The notes: generated by a model from the letters alone, not told the origin. A stretch of 64,000 bases of DNA from Pseudomonas sp. URMO17WK12:I11 (GCF_007677725.1 NZ_VEDF01000003.1:248001-312000), one strand, 5' to 3'; counted from the stretch's first letter, positions 27,322 to 37,090 are shown. Numbers and translations are program-made.

Positions 27322-28523
27322 CGCAGCAGCTCCAGGCTTTGGTCCAGTGCAGTGAAGAAGCGTTGCAGGTCATCGCTGTCGTTGTACAGCCCCAGTGACA
27401 CGCGAATCGCCCCCTGCAGCCCCAGCCCGTTGAGCAACGGCATCGCGCAGTGATGCCCGGCGCGCACCGCGATACCTTGCTCGGTGAGCAAATGGGCGAT
27501 GTCGGCATTGTGCACGCCGTCGATGACGAAGCTGGCCAGCGCGGCCTGGGGCGCACCCAGCAGGCGTACCCCCTCGCGGTCACCCAGGCCACGTAGCAGG
27601 TGCTGGTGCAGGCTGGCTTCGTGGGCCTGCACGGCATTCGGGTCAAGACTGGCCAGGTAGTCCAGCGTCGCGCCCAGTCCGATCACCCCGGCAATCGGCG
27701 GGGTGCCGGCCTCGAAGCCCAGCGGCGCAGGGCGGAAACTGGCGCTCTGATAGTCAGCCAGCTGCACCATTTCGCCTCCGAACTGCCAGTGACGTAACAT
27801 GGCCAAGGCCTGGCGCTGGCCGTACAGCACGCCGACCCCGTCCGGGCCGTACAGCTTGTGGCTGGAGAACACATAGAAATCGCAATCGAGTTGCTGCACG
27901 TCATGGCGACCATGCACCACGCCCTGGGCACCGTCGACCACACTCAGAGCACCTTGGGCACGGGCGTGGGCCAGCAGCGCCGGCAGCGGTTGCCAGGTCC
28001 CCAGCACGTTGGACAGCTGGCTGATGGCGAGCACGCGGGTGCGCGGGCCGATCAGTTGCAATGCCTGCTCCAGATCGACCTGGCCCTGGGCGTTGAGCGG
28101 CAAGACCACCAGGCGCAGGTTGCGCCGTTGCGCCAGCTGTTGCCAGGGCAGCAGGTTGGCGTGATGCTCCAGGGCACTGATGGCAATCTCATCACCTGCC
28201 TCGAAACGGTGCTCCAGGCCGTAGGCCAGCAGGTTCAGCGCCGAGGTGGCCCCGTGGGTGAAGACGATCTGCTGGGCGTCTGCGGCGTTGAGCCAGGCTG
28301 CCACCTTGTCGCGGCTGGTTTCGAAGGCCTGGGTGGCCAAGGCGCCTGGCAGGTGCTGGGCGCGGTGGACGTTGGCGGCGCCGTGGCCGTAGTAGTGGCT
28401 CAGGGCGTCGAGCAGCGCTTGCGGCTTCTGCGTGGTGGCAGCGCTGTCCAGGTAGGTCTGGTGCTGCCGTTGCAGGGCGGCGATAGCGGGGAAATCGGCG
28501 CGCCAGGGAGAGGGCTGGAACAT
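27318..28523 (-). CDS. csdA: Cysteine desulfurase, SufS/CsdA type
   Basis: This 401-aa PLP enzyme mobilises sulfur from cysteine as a persulfide. The PLP lysine is in SSHKLYGPDG (about Lys223), the catalytic Cys in RAGHHCAMPL (about Cys359), and the N-terminal DSAATTQKP is typical of group II desulfurases. The short Cys loop and the adjacent SufE-like gene indicate group II (CsdA). It is followed by coupled csdE and faces tcdA. The upstream boundary is an intrinsic terminator for dapD at 28546-28577. Confidence 0.93.
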   Translation of the reverse strand: MFQPSPWRADFPAIAALQRQHQTYLDSAATTQKPQALLDALSHYYGHGAANVHRAQHLPGALATQAFETSRDKVAAWLNAADAQQIVFTHGATSALNLLAYGLEHRFEAGDEIAISALEHHANLLPWQQLAQRRNLRLVVLPLNAQGQVDLEQALQLIGPRTRVLAISQLSNVLGTWQPLPALLAHARAQGALSVVDGAQGVVHGRHDVQQLDCDFYVFSSHKLYGPDGVGVLYGQRQALAMLRHWQFGGEMVQLADYQSASFRPAPLGFEAGTPPIAGVIGLGATLDYLASLDPNAVQAHEASLHQHLLRGLGDREGVRLLGAPQAALASFVIDGVHNADIAHLLTEQGIAVRAGHHCAMPLLNGLGLQGAIRVSLGLYNDSDDLQRFFTALDQSLELLR

Positions 28524-28545
28524 GTTCGCGGGGCCTGGAATGAAA

Positions 28546-28577
28546 ATCGGGTCTGGCGCGTGAACGCCAGACCCGAT
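28546..28577 (-). terminator. Intrinsic terminator of dapD
   Basis: ATCGGGTCTGGCG, a 6-nt loop, CGCCAGACCCGAT: a perfect 13-bp stem. On the minus strand it is followed by TTTCA after the closing AT, 27 nt past the dapD stop. This isolates dapD from csdA. Confidence 0.85.
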
Positions 28578-28604
28578 CTTAACACTTCGAGCCCTTCAGG
28601 GTTT

Positions 28605-29639
28605 TCAGTTGTGGGCGTGCAGCGCCTCGTTCAGCTCGATGGCCGACTTGTGCGTCTTGCACTCCACCGCGCCATTGAGCGAGTTGCGACGGAACAGCAG
28701 GTCGGTCTGGCCCGCCAGATCGCGCGCCTTGACCACTTTGACCAGCTCGTTGTGCTCGTCGAGCAGGTTCACCTTGGTGCCAGCGGTGATGTACAGGCCC
28801 GCCTCGACCGTGTTGCGATCGCCCAGCGGAATGCCGATGCCTGCGTTGGCGCCGATCAGGCAGCCTTCGCCGACCTTGATCACGATGTTGCCGCCACCGG
28901 ACAGGGTGCCCATGGTCGAGCAGCCACCGCCGAGGTCCGAGCCCTTGCCGACGAACACGCCCGCGGACACGCGGCCTTCGATCATGCCGGGGCCTTCGGT
29001 ACCGGCGTTAAAGTTGACGAAGCCTTCGTGCATGATGGTGGTGCCTTCGCCGATGTAGGCGCCCAGGCGCACACGGGCGGTGTCGGCGATACGCACCCCG
29101 GCCGGGACCACGTAGTCGGTCATCTTCGGGAACTTGTCTACCGAGAAGACTTCCAGCAGCTCGCCTTTCAGACGGGCTTCGAGTTGCAGCTCGGCCAATT
29201 CGCTCAGGTCGACCGCGCCCTGGTTGGTCCAGGCCACGTTCGGCAGCAGCGGGAAGATGCCGGCCAGGCTCACGCCGTGCGGCTTGACCAGGCGGTGCGA
29301 CAGCAGGTGCAGCTTGAGGTAGGCCTCTGGGGTCGAGGTCAGTGCAGCGTCTTCAGCCAGTACGGTGGCAACCAGCGGCTTATGGCTTTCGGCCAGGCGG
29401 GTCAGCAAGGCAGCCTGAGCGGCGTCGACGCCCTTGAGGGCTTCGGCCAGCTTGCCGGCCTGAGCATTGCTGAACGCGATGGCCTGGTTGCCACCTTCGT
29501 AGCCGAGGATCGGCGCGACTGCAGCCACCAGCTCTGCGCTTGGGTTGAGCAACGGCTGGGCGTAGAACACTTCCAGCCAGGTGCCCTGACGGTTCTGGGA
29601 GCCGACACCGAAGGCCAGGCTGAACAGGGTATTGGACAT
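28605..29639 (-). CDS. dapD: 2,3,4,5-tetrahydropyridine-2,6-dicarboxylate N-succinyltransferase
   Basis: The enzyme succinylates tetrahydrodipicolinate in the succinylase branch of lysine/DAP synthesis. The 344-aa product is the longer type found in Pseudomonas, not the 274-aa E. coli type. The C-terminal half shows left-handed beta-helix hexapeptide repeats (GAYIGEGTTIMHEGFVNFNAG, GVFVGKGSDLGGGCSTMGTL, GCLIGANAGIGIPLGDRN). GAGGTAA precedes the ATG at 29639, beating an in-frame ATG at 29675. It lies 32 nt downstream of the ArsC-like gene on the same strand. Confidence 0.95.
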   Translation of the reverse strand: MSNTLFSLAFGVGSQNRQGTWLEVFYAQPLLNPSAELVAAVAPILGYEGGNQAIAFSNAQAGKLAEALKGVDAAQAALLTRLAESHKPLVATVLAEDAALTSTPEAYLKLHLLSHRLVKPHGVSLAGIFPLLPNVAWTNQGAVDLSELAELQLEARLKGELLEVFSVDKFPKMTDYVVPAGVRIADTARVRLGAYIGEGTTIMHEGFVNFNAGTEGPGMIEGRVSAGVFVGKGSDLGGGCSTMGTLSGGGNIVIKVGEGCLIGANAGIGIPLGDRNTVEAGLYITAGTKVNLLDEHNELVKVVKARDLAGQTDLLFRRNSLNGAVECKTHKSAIELNEALHAHN

Positions 29640-29671
29640 GTAATTACCTCGTGCGAAATGGAGTAGGGGGC

Positions 29672-30019
29672 TCAAGCCAGCGCTGCGGCGTACAGGTCGG
29701 GCTTGAAGCCGACCAGGGTGCGCTCGCCAAGGTCGAGCACCGGGCGCTTGATCATCGACGGCTGGGCGTGCATCAGCTCCACGGCCTTGGCCTGATCGAT
29801 GTCGGCCTTGCTGGCGTCATCGAGCTTGCGGAAGGTGGTACCGGCACGGTTGAGGATGACTTCCCAGCCGTGCTCGTCACACCAGCGGTTCAGGCGTTCG
29901 CGGTCGATGCCTTGGGTCTTGTAATCATGGAATTCGTAGGCGATGCCCTGGTCTTCTAGCCAGGTACGTGCCTTCTTCATGGTGTCGCAGGCTTTGATGC
30001 CGTAAAGCGTGTAGGTCAT
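29672..30019 (-). CDS. ArsC/Spx-family reductase (YffB-like)
   Basis: The 115-aa thioredoxin-fold protein starts MTYTLYGIKACDTMKKARTWLE. The N-terminal motif is KACDTMKKA, with a single Cys rather than CxxC, and an RPVLDLG segment near the C-terminus carries the cis-Pro of the fold. This matches the YffB/ArsC-like group of glutathione-linked reductases rather than true arsenate reductases with an ars operon. An in-frame ATG at 30028 is an alternative start. It is placed upstream of dapD; I recall the same pairing in other pseudomonads. Substrate unknown. Confidence 0.85.
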   Translation of the reverse strand: MTYTLYGIKACDTMKKARTWLEDQGIAYEFHDYKTQGIDRERLNRWCDEHGWEVILNRAGTTFRKLDDASKADIDQAKAVELMHAQPSMIKRPVLDLGERTLVGFKPDLYAAALA

Positions 30020-30028
30020 TGTGCACAT

Positions 30029-30326
30029 TGAGGCCACAGGCTGCCTCAATTCTCCGTTGTCGATGTCAGTCGCGCGATTATGCGGGAACGACTGCCCGAG
30101 CGCCACGGCTGTGGCCGTCGCAAGCGACCGGGCGTGGGCCGACGTTGCCTTTCGCACGCGGTGCAAGCCGGTGCAGTAGTTGCCCACTGCGAGCGCGGGG
30201 CGAGCAGCTGCGACTTTTGTGCAGCGGCTTGTTGCAAAGGTTGTGTCTTAACATGTCGATTGGAATCGCCCAGGTGTCGCCAGACGCCTGTCGCGTTGTT
30301 ACTGGATTCAGAGGAAACCTCGCCGT
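30029..30326. other. Gene-free stretch between the ArsC-like gene and the antiporter
   Basis: About 300 bp of divergent upstream region. Open frames through it are extensions or shadows with no recognisable protein. I see no strong promoter, terminator or repeat; some GC-rich short repeats (GCAAG/GTGCAAG) occur around 30118-30170. It must hold the promoters of both flanking genes. Confidence 0.5.
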
Positions 30327-31973
30327 ATGCAGTCCGCTTATACCGTTCTCATCCTGCTGATGCTGGTGAGCGTCTCCAAGCTGGTCGGGAGGGTGCTTCC
30401 GGTGCCGTTGCCGTTGGTGCAAATTGGCGCCGGCGCGCTGCTGGCCTGGCCGACCCTGGGTTTTCACGTCACCCTCAACCCTGAGCTGTTTCTCTTTCTC
30501 TTCTTGCCGCCGCTGCTGTTCGCCGATGGCTGGCGCATCCCCAAGCGCGAGCTGTGGCGCCTGCGCGGGCCAGTGGTGGCGTTGGCGGTGGGGCTGGTGC
30601 TGTTCACGGTGATCGGCGCCGGTTTTTTCATTCACTGGATCCTGCCCGATATCCCGTTGCCGGTGGCCTTCGCCTTGGCGGCAGTGCTGTCGCCGACCGA
30701 TGCCGTGGCGGTGTCGGCCATCACCCAGGGCCGGCTGCCGACGCCTTTGATGCACATGCTGCAAGGTGAGGCGCTGCTCAATGACGCGTCGGGTCTGGTG
30801 ACCTTCAAGTTCGCCCTGGCCGCGGCCATCACCGGTGTGTTCTCCCTGGCCGACGCCAGCCTCACCTTCGCCCTGGTCGCGCTGGGCGGGCTGGCCCTGG
30901 GCGTTGCCTTGAGCTGGCTGCTGGGCCGCTTGCGCATGTGGATGATCGCCCGGGGCTGGGACGACCCAGCGACCCACGTCGTATTCATGCTCCTGCTGCC
31001 ATTCGCTGCCTACGTGCTGGCCGAGCGCCTGGGCGCCTCGGGGATTCTCTCTGCAGTGGCCGCTGGCATGATGCAGAGCTGGCTCGACTTGCTGCCGCGC
31101 CAGACCAGCACCCGCTTGCTCAACCGCAGCGTGTGGTCGTTGCTGGAGTTTGCCTTCAACGGGCTGATCTTCCTGCTGCTGGGCTTGCAGTTGCCGGACA
31201 TCGTCAAGGCGGTGGCCAGCCACGAAACTTCCTTGTGGCCGACCCTGGCCTATCGCTGTTTCGATGTGTTGGCGATCTTCGCTGTGCTCATCGTGCTGCG
31301 CTTCGTCTGGGTGCAGAGCATCTGGCGCAGCATTGGGGTGATTCGCCGCTGGCGCGGCAAGCCGGCGTTGGTGCTGGTACCCACGGCCCGTTCCTGCTGG
31401 TTGCTGACCCTCGGCGGCGTACGTGGCGCGGTGACCTTGGCGGGGGTCATGTCGGTGCCTTTGTTGATCGCCCCTGGCAGCGCATTTCCAGAGCGCGACC
31501 TGCTCATCTTCATCGCCGCAGGGGTGATCCTGCTGTCGCTGATCGGCGCCTGCGTGGCCCTGCCGCTGTTGTTGCGCGGCGTCGACAAGAGCCCCGATGA
31601 GCGCCTGCAGCAGGAAGTCGACGCGGCGCGCAAGCTGACCGCCGAAGCGGCCATCCATGCCTTGGAAGCCGAAGAGGTCATCGACGCTGGTACGGCGCCA
31701 GATGCCGCGCAGGCAACCCTGGCGACCGAGCTCAAGGCACGCTTGATGGCCGAGTACCGCGAAGCACTGGAGAGTTTCGACGACACCGATGAGGCGCGCG
31801 CCCTGGCCCAGCAAATGGATCAGCTTGAGCGGCGCCTGCGCTTGAAGGCGCTGCGGGCCCAGCGTCTGGAGCTCTACGAGCTGCACCGCAGGCATCGGGT
31901 CGGTGATGAAGTCGTGCGCAAGGTGCTGGGCGAGTTGGACATGGCAGAGGCCAACCTGGGGCAGGGCAGGTAG
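30327..31973 (+). CDS. CPA1-family Na+/H+ antiporter (NhaP/YjcE-like)
   Basis: This 548-aa inner-membrane protein has about 12 hydrophobic helices in the first 415 residues and a C-terminal cytoplasmic helical tail (about 420-548, rich in Glu/Ala/Arg). Family motifs are LFLFLPPLLFADGWRI near 55, VLSPTDAVAVSAI near 120 (ion-site Asp) and LLNDASGLVTFKFA near 150. A GGVRGAVTLAGVMS segment near 365 supports CPA1. It exchanges Na+ (or K+) for protons to regulate pH and ions. It is a monocistronic gene convergent with dapC. Confidence 0.93.
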   Translation: MQSAYTVLILLMLVSVSKLVGRVLPVPLPLVQIGAGALLAWPTLGFHVTLNPELFLFLFLPPLLFADGWRIPKRELWRLRGPVVALAVGLVLFTVIGAGFFIHWILPDIPLPVAFALAAVLSPTDAVAVSAITQGRLPTPLMHMLQGEALLNDASGLVTFKFALAAAITGVFSLADASLTFALVALGGLALGVALSWLLGRLRMWMIARGWDDPATHVVFMLLLPFAAYVLAERLGASGILSAVAAGMMQSWLDLLPRQTSTRLLNRSVWSLLEFAFNGLIFLLLGLQLPDIVKAVASHETSLWPTLAYRCFDVLAIFAVLIVLRFVWVQSIWRSIGVIRRWRGKPALVLVPTARSCWLLTLGGVRGAVTLAGVMSVPLLIAPGSAFPERDLLIFIAAGVILLSLIGACVALPLLLRGVDKSPDERLQQEVDAARKLTAEAAIHALEAEEVIDAGTAPDAAQATLATELKARLMAEYREALESFDDTDEARALAQQMDQLERRLRLKALRAQRLELYELHRRHRVGDEVVRKVLGELDMAEANLGQGR

Positions 31974-31990
31974 CGCAGGGGTCGCTGCCA

Positions 31991-32013
31991 GCGGGGCGCT
32001 GTGCGCGCCCCGC
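31991..32013. terminator. Hairpin between convergent antiporter and dapC
   Basis: GCGGGGCGC, a 5-nt loop, GCGCCCCGC: a 9-bp GC stem in the 45-bp gap between two convergent genes. No U-tract is visible on either strand, so it is a terminator candidate by position and stem strength only. Confidence 0.5.
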
Positions 32014-32018
32014 GTCCA

Positions 32019-33215
32019 TCAACGGCCTTGCAGGAACGCGCGGATCCGTTCCGCCGCCTCGATGCATTCGGCCAGCGGCGCGACCAGGGCCATGCGCACG
32101 CGCCCAGCGCCGGGGTTGACGCCGCCGACTTCCCGCGACAGGTACGAGCCTGGCACCACGGTCACGTGCTGGGTTTCATACAGATCGCGGGTGAACGCCG
32201 CATCATCGCCCGGCACCTTGGCCCACAGGTAGAAGCTGCCATCTGGACGCTGCACGTCGAGTACCGGTTGCAGGATGTCCAGCACCGCATCGTACTTGGC
32301 ACGGTACTGATCACGGTTGTCGCGCACATGCGCTTCGTCCTGCCAGGCCGCGATGCTGGCCAGCTGGGTTTGCACCGGCATGGCGCAGCCGTGGTAGGTG
32401 CGATACAGCAGGAACGGCTTGATGATGCTGGCATCGCCTGCCACGAAGCCCGAGCGCAGGCCTGGCAGGTTGGAGCGTTTGGACAGGCTGTGGAACACCA
32501 CGCAGCGGGCGAAATCGCGGCGGCCAAGCTCAGCGCAGGCGCTCAACAGGCCAGGTGGCGGCGCGTCTTCGTCGAAATACAGCTCGCTGTAGCATTCATC
32601 GGCGGCGATCACGAAGTCGTGCTCGTCGGCCAGGGCGATCAGTTTCTTCAAGGTGTCCATCGGCACCAGGGCGCCGGTGGGGTTGCCTGGCGAGCACAGG
32701 AAAAGAATCTGACAGCGCCGCCAGATTTCGGCCGGCACGGCGTCGAAGTCGGGGTTGAAACCGTTGTCTTCCAGGCACGGCAGGTAATGTGGCGTGGCGC
32801 CGGCCAGCAGGGCCGCACCCTCGTAGATTTGGTAGAACGGATTAGGGCTGACCACCAAACCGTCCTCAGCGCGATTGACCACGGCCTGGGTGAAGGCGAA
32901 CAGCGCCTCGCGGGTGCCATTGACCGGCAGAATATGGCGCTCGGCGTCCAGCCAGCCGGCCGGCACGGCAAAGCGCCGCTCGCACCATTGACCGATCGCC
33001 TGGCGTAGGGCGGGCAGCCCCAGGGTGCTCGGGTACACCGCCAGCTTGTCGAGGTTATCGGCCATGGCCTGGGCGACGAAAGCCGGCGACTGGTGCTTCG
33101 GCTCGCCGATCGACAGGGCGATGGCACGCTTGTCGGCCGCAGGCTTCACGCAGCCCAGCAGGGCGCGCAGTTTCTCGAACGGGTAGGGCTGAAGCTGGGT
33201 CAGGGCATGGTTCAT
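32019..33215 (-). CDS. dapC: Succinyldiaminopimelate transaminase
   Basis: This 398-aa class I/II PLP aminotransferase converts N-succinyl-2-amino-6-ketopimelate to the diamino form in lysine/DAP synthesis. The PLP-site motif is FHSLSKRSNLPGLRSGF (Lys about 235), with AADECYSELYF near 200 and SPGNPTGALV near 167. The family cannot fix substrate alone; the DapC assignment rests on resemblance to Pseudomonas DapC and the location beside glnD, which I recall as conserved. It is 30 nt downstream of glnD and probably co-transcribed. Confidence 0.9.
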   Translation of the reverse strand: MNHALTQLQPYPFEKLRALLGCVKPAADKRAIALSIGEPKHQSPAFVAQAMADNLDKLAVYPSTLGLPALRQAIGQWCERRFAVPAGWLDAERHILPVNGTREALFAFTQAVVNRAEDGLVVSPNPFYQIYEGAALLAGATPHYLPCLEDNGFNPDFDAVPAEIWRRCQILFLCSPGNPTGALVPMDTLKKLIALADEHDFVIAADECYSELYFDEDAPPPGLLSACAELGRRDFARCVVFHSLSKRSNLPGLRSGFVAGDASIIKPFLLYRTYHGCAMPVQTQLASIAAWQDEAHVRDNRDQYRAKYDAVLDILQPVLDVQRPDGSFYLWAKVPGDDAAFTRDLYETQHVTVVPGSYLSREVGGVNPGAGRVRMALVAPLAECIEAAERIRAFLQGR

Positions 33216-33245
33216 CGGCGCAAGGTCTCGTCAATCGTCTAATCG

Positions 33246-35948
33246 TTAAATAGTCAGGCGGGTCGGGCTGGCTTCACTGGCCTGGCCGGCCTGCAACTGC
33301 TGCACGATGGCTTCCTGCAGGCGGCTGCACAGCTGCGGATCGGACAGCGGCTGGTTGTCGGCATCGGTGATGAAGAACACGTCTTCCACGCGTTCGCCGA
33401 GGGTGGCGATCTTGGCATTCTGCAGCGACAGGTCGAACTCCAGGAAAATTCGCCCAAGCCGCGCCAGCAGGCCGGGGCGGTCGGGTGCGGTGATCTCGAG
33501 AATGGTCACGGCGCGCTGCGCATCGTTGAGGATGGTCACCTGCGGTGGGAAGGTGAAGTGCTTGAGCTGGCGCGGCACCCGGCGCTGGATGATCGTCGGG
33601 TAGTCCTCCGGTGTGCGCAGTGCCTCGGTCAGGCCGTCCCGAATCTGCTTGACCCGCTGCGGGTTGTCGCCGATCGAGCCGCCATCGTTATCGAGCACGA
33701 TGTAGGTGTCGAGGGTGAACTGGCTGCTGGAGGTGATGATCCGCGCGTCGTGAATGTTCAGGTTCAGCTGCGACATGGCCGCCACGGTCACGGCGAAGAA
33801 ATCGTGCTGGTCGGGGGCGTAGATGAAGATCTGCGTGCCGCCTTCGAATTCGCGCTGGGTGGTTTCCTTGATCAGCACCAGCGGCCCGCCATCGGCCGGT
33901 TGCTGCAAGATGGCATCGCTGTGCCAGGCCACATCGGCCGCATCGTGCTTGAGGAAGTAGTCATCGCCCAGTTGCGACCATAGCTGTTCGACGTCGTCTG
34001 GGTCGGTGCCGCCGCGCACCAGAATGTCCAGCGCCGCCGATTGCGTCTGGCGGATCTGCTCCTCGCGATCCAGTGGGTTTTCCAGGCCTCGGCGCAGCGC
34101 GCGCTTGGTTTCCGAATAAAGCTGGCGCAGCAGGCTGGCGCGCCAGGAATTCCACAAGCTGGGATTGGTGGCGTTGATGTCGGCCACGGTCAGCACATAG
34201 AGGTAGTCCAGGCGCGTCTCGTCGCCCACATGCAGAGCAAAGTCGTTGATCACCTGTGGGTCGGAGAGGTCTTTGCGCTGGGCGGTGGTCGACATCACCA
34301 GGTGATTTTGCACCAGCCAGACGATCAGGCGGCTGTCCCAGGCGGGCAATTGGTGGCGCTCGCAGAACTTCTGCGCATCCACTGCGCCGATCTCGGAATG
34401 ATCGCCCTGACGGCCCTTGCCGATGTCGTGGTACAGGCCAGCCAGGTAGATCAGTTCGGGTTTGGGCAGGCGACCCATGAGCTTGCTGGCCAACGGGAAT
34501 TTTTCCGACACCGGGGTGTACTGCAATTTGCGCAGGTGCTTGATCAGGTTCAGGGTGTGCGCATCGACGGTGTAGATATGGAACAGGTCGTGCTGCATCT
34601 GCCCGACGATCAAGCCAAACTCCGGCAGGTAGCGGCCCAGGATGCCGTAGCGGTTCATGCGCCGCAGGTTGCGGTGGATGCCGATCTCGCACTTGAACAG
34701 CTCGATGAACAGGCTGGTGTTGCGGATGTCGTTGCGGAAGCTGTCGTCGATCAGGTGCCGGTGCTCACGCAGCAGGCGCACGGTATCGGCACGCACGCCC
34801 TTGATCTCCGGGTGCTGGGCCATCAGCACGAAGATCTCCAGCATGGCGAAGGGCGTGCGCTTGAAGACGTTCGGCTTGACCGCTTCGATGTAGCCATCGT
34901 GCAGGCGAAAGCGCGTGTTGAGCGGCTGGGTGGCACCGCTGTCGTCGTCTGCCAGAATGACTTCTTCGAAGTGCTGGATGATCAGATCGCACAGCTGGCT
35001 GATGCTCATCACCACCCGGTAGTACTGCTGCATGAACTGCTCGATGGCGCGCTTGGGATTGTCGTCGCAGTAGCCGAGCAGGTCGGCGATGCTGCGCTGG
35101 TGGTCGAACAGCAGGCGGTCCTCGGCGCGCCCGGCGAGCATATGCAGGGCATAGCGCACCTTCCACAAGAAGTCCTGGGAGGACGCCAGCAGCTCGTTCT
35201 CGCTTTCCAGCAGGAAGCCCTCGCCGGCCAGGGCGTGCAGGTTCAACGTGCCGTACTGACGGCGTGCCACCCACAGCACGGTCTGGATATCGCGCAGGCC
35301 GCCAGGCGAGCCCTTGACGTTGGGCTCGAGGTTGTATTCGGTGTCGTTGTACTTGTGATGGCGGGCCTTCAGCTCGGCGCGCTTGGCCAGGAAGAATTCC
35401 TTGCTCGGCCACATGTGCGCGGTGCTGGTCGCCTCGAGCATGCGCTGACGCAGCGCCTCGGGGCCGGCGATGGTGCGGCTTTCCATCAGGTTGGTGATCA
35501 CCGTCAGGTCGGCGCGGGCCTGTTCGCCGCACTCATCGACCGTGCGCACGCTTTGCCCGACTTCAAGGCCAATGTCCCAGAGCAGGGTCAGGAAGCGTTC
35601 GATCGCTTCGCGGTACAGCTCGTGTTCGGCAGCGCCGAGCAGAATCAACAGGTCGATGTCCGAGTGCGGATGCAGCTCGCCACGGCCATAGCCGCCGACC
35701 GCGACCAAGGCGATACCGCTTGGCTCGCCCCAGTCGAACTGGTTCCAGGCCTGTTGCAGGATGTTGTCGACCAGCCACGCGCGCGCCTGGATCAGCGGGC
35801 GGATCTCGCCACCTGCGCGAAAACGCTTGTCGAGCACCTCGCCGGCCTGGCGGATGGCTTTCTTGAAGGCGGCGATGGGGCTCGCCTTGAGGGCCAGTTC
35901 CGCTTGGAACTGACCGCGGTCGAACAGCTCGGGATCCACCTGGGGCAT
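33246..35948 (-). CDS. glnD: Bifunctional PII uridylyltransferase/uridylyl-removing enzyme
   Basis: This 900-aa nitrogen sensor adds or removes UMP on PII (GlnB/GlnK). Domain order is as expected: nucleotidyltransferase with [15 protein letters not shown] at residues 85-99, a GlnD-specific helical linker, HD hydrolase with [14 protein letters not shown] near 505, and two C-terminal ACT domains (about 705-790 and 815-890) that bind glutamine. All catalytic motifs look intact. It lies 39 bp after map and is followed by dapC, an arrangement typical of Pseudomonas. Confidence 0.97.
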   Translation of the reverse strand: MPQVDPELFDRGQFQAELALKASPIAAFKKAIRQAGEVLDKRFRAGGEIRPLIQARAWLVDNILQQAWNQFDWGEPSGIALVAVGGYGRGELHPHSDIDLLILLGAAEHELYREAIERFLTLLWDIGLEVGQSVRTVDECGEQARADLTVITNLMESRTIAGPEALRQRMLEATSTAHMWPSKEFFLAKRAELKARHHKYNDTEYNLEPNVKGSPGGLRDIQTVLWVARRQYGTLNLHALAGEGFLLESENELLASSQDFLWKVRYALHMLAGRAEDRLLFDHQRSIADLLGYCDDNPKRAIEQFMQQYYRVVMSISQLCDLIIQHFEEVILADDDSGATQPLNTRFRLHDGYIEAVKPNVFKRTPFAMLEIFVLMAQHPEIKGVRADTVRLLREHRHLIDDSFRNDIRNTSLFIELFKCEIGIHRNLRRMNRYGILGRYLPEFGLIVGQMQHDLFHIYTVDAHTLNLIKHLRKLQYTPVSEKFPLASKLMGRLPKPELIYLAGLYHDIGKGRQGDHSEIGAVDAQKFCERHQLPAWDSRLIVWLVQNHLVMSTTAQRKDLSDPQVINDFALHVGDETRLDYLYVLTVADINATNPSLWNSWRASLLRQLYSETKRALRRGLENPLDREEQIRQTQSAALDILVRGGTDPDDVEQLWSQLGDDYFLKHDAADVAWHSDAILQQPADGGPLVLIKETTQREFEGGTQIFIYAPDQHDFFAVTVAAMSQLNLNIHDARIITSSSQFTLDTYIVLDNDGGSIGDNPQRVKQIRDGLTEALRTPEDYPTIIQRRVPRQLKHFTFPPQVTILNDAQRAVTILEITAPDRPGLLARLGRIFLEFDLSLQNAKIATLGERVEDVFFITDADNQPLSDPQLCSRLQEAIVQQLQAGQASEASPTRLTI

Positions 35949-35987
35949 CGCGTCGCGTTCCTGTATGAGGGTTGCCCTTGGCTGCTA

Positions 35988-36770
35988 TCAGGCCGAGGTG
36001 CGCGGGATGGTGTCGTCCTTGCGCAGGGTGAAAATCTCGTAGCCCGTGGCAGTCACCACCAGGGTATGTTCCCACTGCGCCGAGAGCTTGCGGTCCTTGG
36101 TGATGGCGGTCCAGCCGTCGCCCAGCACCTTGGTGTCGGCCTTGCCCTGGTTGATCATCGGCTCGATGGTGAAGGTCATGCCCTCCTTGAGCTCCATGCC
36201 GGTGCCGGCGCGGCCATAGTGCAGGATCTGCGGCTCCTCGTGGAACACCTTGCCGATACCATGGCCGCAGAACTCACGCACCACGGAGAAGCCGTTCTTT
36301 TCGGCGTGCTTCTGGATCACCTCGCCGATGTCGCCCAGGCGGCAGCCCGGCTTGACCAGCTCGATGGCCTTGTACATGCATTCCTGGGTGACCTTGGACA
36401 GGCGCTCGGCCCAGACCGGCACGGTGCCGACATGAAACATGCGGCTGGTGTCGCCGTGATAGCCGTCCTTGATCACGGTGACGTCGATGTTCAGCGTATC
36501 GCCGTCCTTGAGTGGCTTGTCATTGGGAATGCCATGACACACCACGTGGTTGATCGAGGTGCAGATCGACTTCGGGTAGCCCTTGTAGTTGAGCGGCGCC
36601 GGGATAGCCTGCTGGACGTTGACGATGTAGTCGTGGCACAGGCGATCGAGCGCTTCGGTGGTGACGCCAGGCTTGACGTGCTCTTCGATCATCTCCAGCA
36701 CTTCGGCGGCCAGGCGGCCGGCGATGCGCATCTTTTCGATGTCTTCTGCGGTCTTGATGGTAACGGTCAT
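35988..36770 (-). CDS. map: Type I methionine aminopeptidase
   Basis: The 260-aa enzyme removes N-terminal Met from nascent proteins. The five metal ligands are recognisable: [19 protein letters not shown] (two Asp), [13 protein letters not shown] (His), [10 protein letters not shown] (Glu) and a Glu in the C-terminal AQWEHTLVV. The substrate-positioning His is in NHVVCHGIP near 80. Length and motifs fit class Ia. It is divergent from rpsB, as in E. coli, and transcribed toward glnD. Confidence 0.97.
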   Translation of the reverse strand: MTVTIKTAEDIEKMRIAGRLAAEVLEMIEEHVKPGVTTEALDRLCHDYIVNVQQAIPAPLNYKGYPKSICTSINHVVCHGIPNDKPLKDGDTLNIDVTVIKDGYHGDTSRMFHVGTVPVWAERLSKVTQECMYKAIELVKPGCRLGDIGEVIQKHAEKNGFSVVREFCGHGIGKVFHEEPQILHYGRAGTGMELKEGMTFTIEPMINQGKADTKVLGDGWTAITKDRKLSAQWEHTLVVTATGYEIFTLRKDDTIPRTSA

Positions 36771-36843
36771 TACAGGCTCTCTACGGCGCCGCGAACGGCG
36801 CGAACAAACGGGAAAGCCCCTATTCTATCAGAGCGTCGAGGAT

Positions 36844-36909
36844 CAAGCTGCAAGCTCCAGGAAGAAGGGGGTCGCCTGCGGCCCGCTTTTCCTTGCAGCT
36901 TGCAGCCTG
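36844..36909. repeat. Intergenic hairpin repeat (CAAGCTGCAAG family), copy 2
   Basis: Arms CAAGCTGCAAGCT (36844-36856) and AGCTTGCAGCCTG (36897-36909) pair over 12 of 13 positions. The inner part, from GGAAGAAGGGG to CCCGCTTTTCC, extends the pairing imperfectly. It lies between map and rpsB. It shares both arms and the mismatch position with 20775-20806. Confidence 0.65.
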
Positions 36910-36931
36910 AAACTTGCAGCGCTTTCGCAGG

Positions 36932-36960
36932 TTCCGTTCGCTTGCGGTCTGTGGTATAAC
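36932..36960 (+). promoter_or_regulatory. Promoter of rpsB
   Basis: TATAAC at 36955-36960 is a good -10. TTCCGT (36932-36937), a poor -35, lies 17 nt upstream. Ribosomal promoters often have weak -35 hexamers. It would start a leader of about 135 nt. Confidence 0.5.
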
Positions 36961-36973
36961 ATGCGCCGCTTTC

Positions 36974-37090
36974 GGGGACGTCCCCGCAAGCTTAAACCCA
37001 CACACGTGTCGACACGATGGCCTGGGTGCCCCGAATTCATGAATTCGCGGGTTGGTCATTGGGACGCGTGGAGGCCCAACCCGACTTATC
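36974..37090 (+). promoter_or_regulatory. Structured rpsB leader (probable S2 autoregulatory region)
   Basis: The leader is packed with symmetric elements: GGGGACGTCCCC (36974-36985), CGTGTCGACACG (37005-37016), a 16-bp perfect palindrome CGAATTCATGAATTCG (37032-37047), and a long-range stem GGGTTGG (37049-37055) with CCAACCC (37076-37082) ending just before the AAGGA ribosome-binding site. In E. coli the rpsB leader is conserved and mediates repression by S2; this region probably does the same, by inference. Confidence 0.6.

Noticed and set aside
30078..31895. 605-codon minus-strand frame opposite the antiporter
   Set aside because: Gln/His/Arg-rich shadow; the antiporter on the plus strand has clear membrane helices and ion-site motifs.
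34041..36959. 972-codon plus-strand frame opposite glnD and map
   Set aside because: glnD and map have complete motifs on the other strand; this frame has no motif or plausible start.
37032..37047. 16-bp palindrome with two EcoRI sites as a cloning artefact
   Set aside because: It lies inside a region of consecutive native palindromes upstream of rpsB, with normal flanking sequence and no vector-like bases, so a leader structure is the simpler reading.
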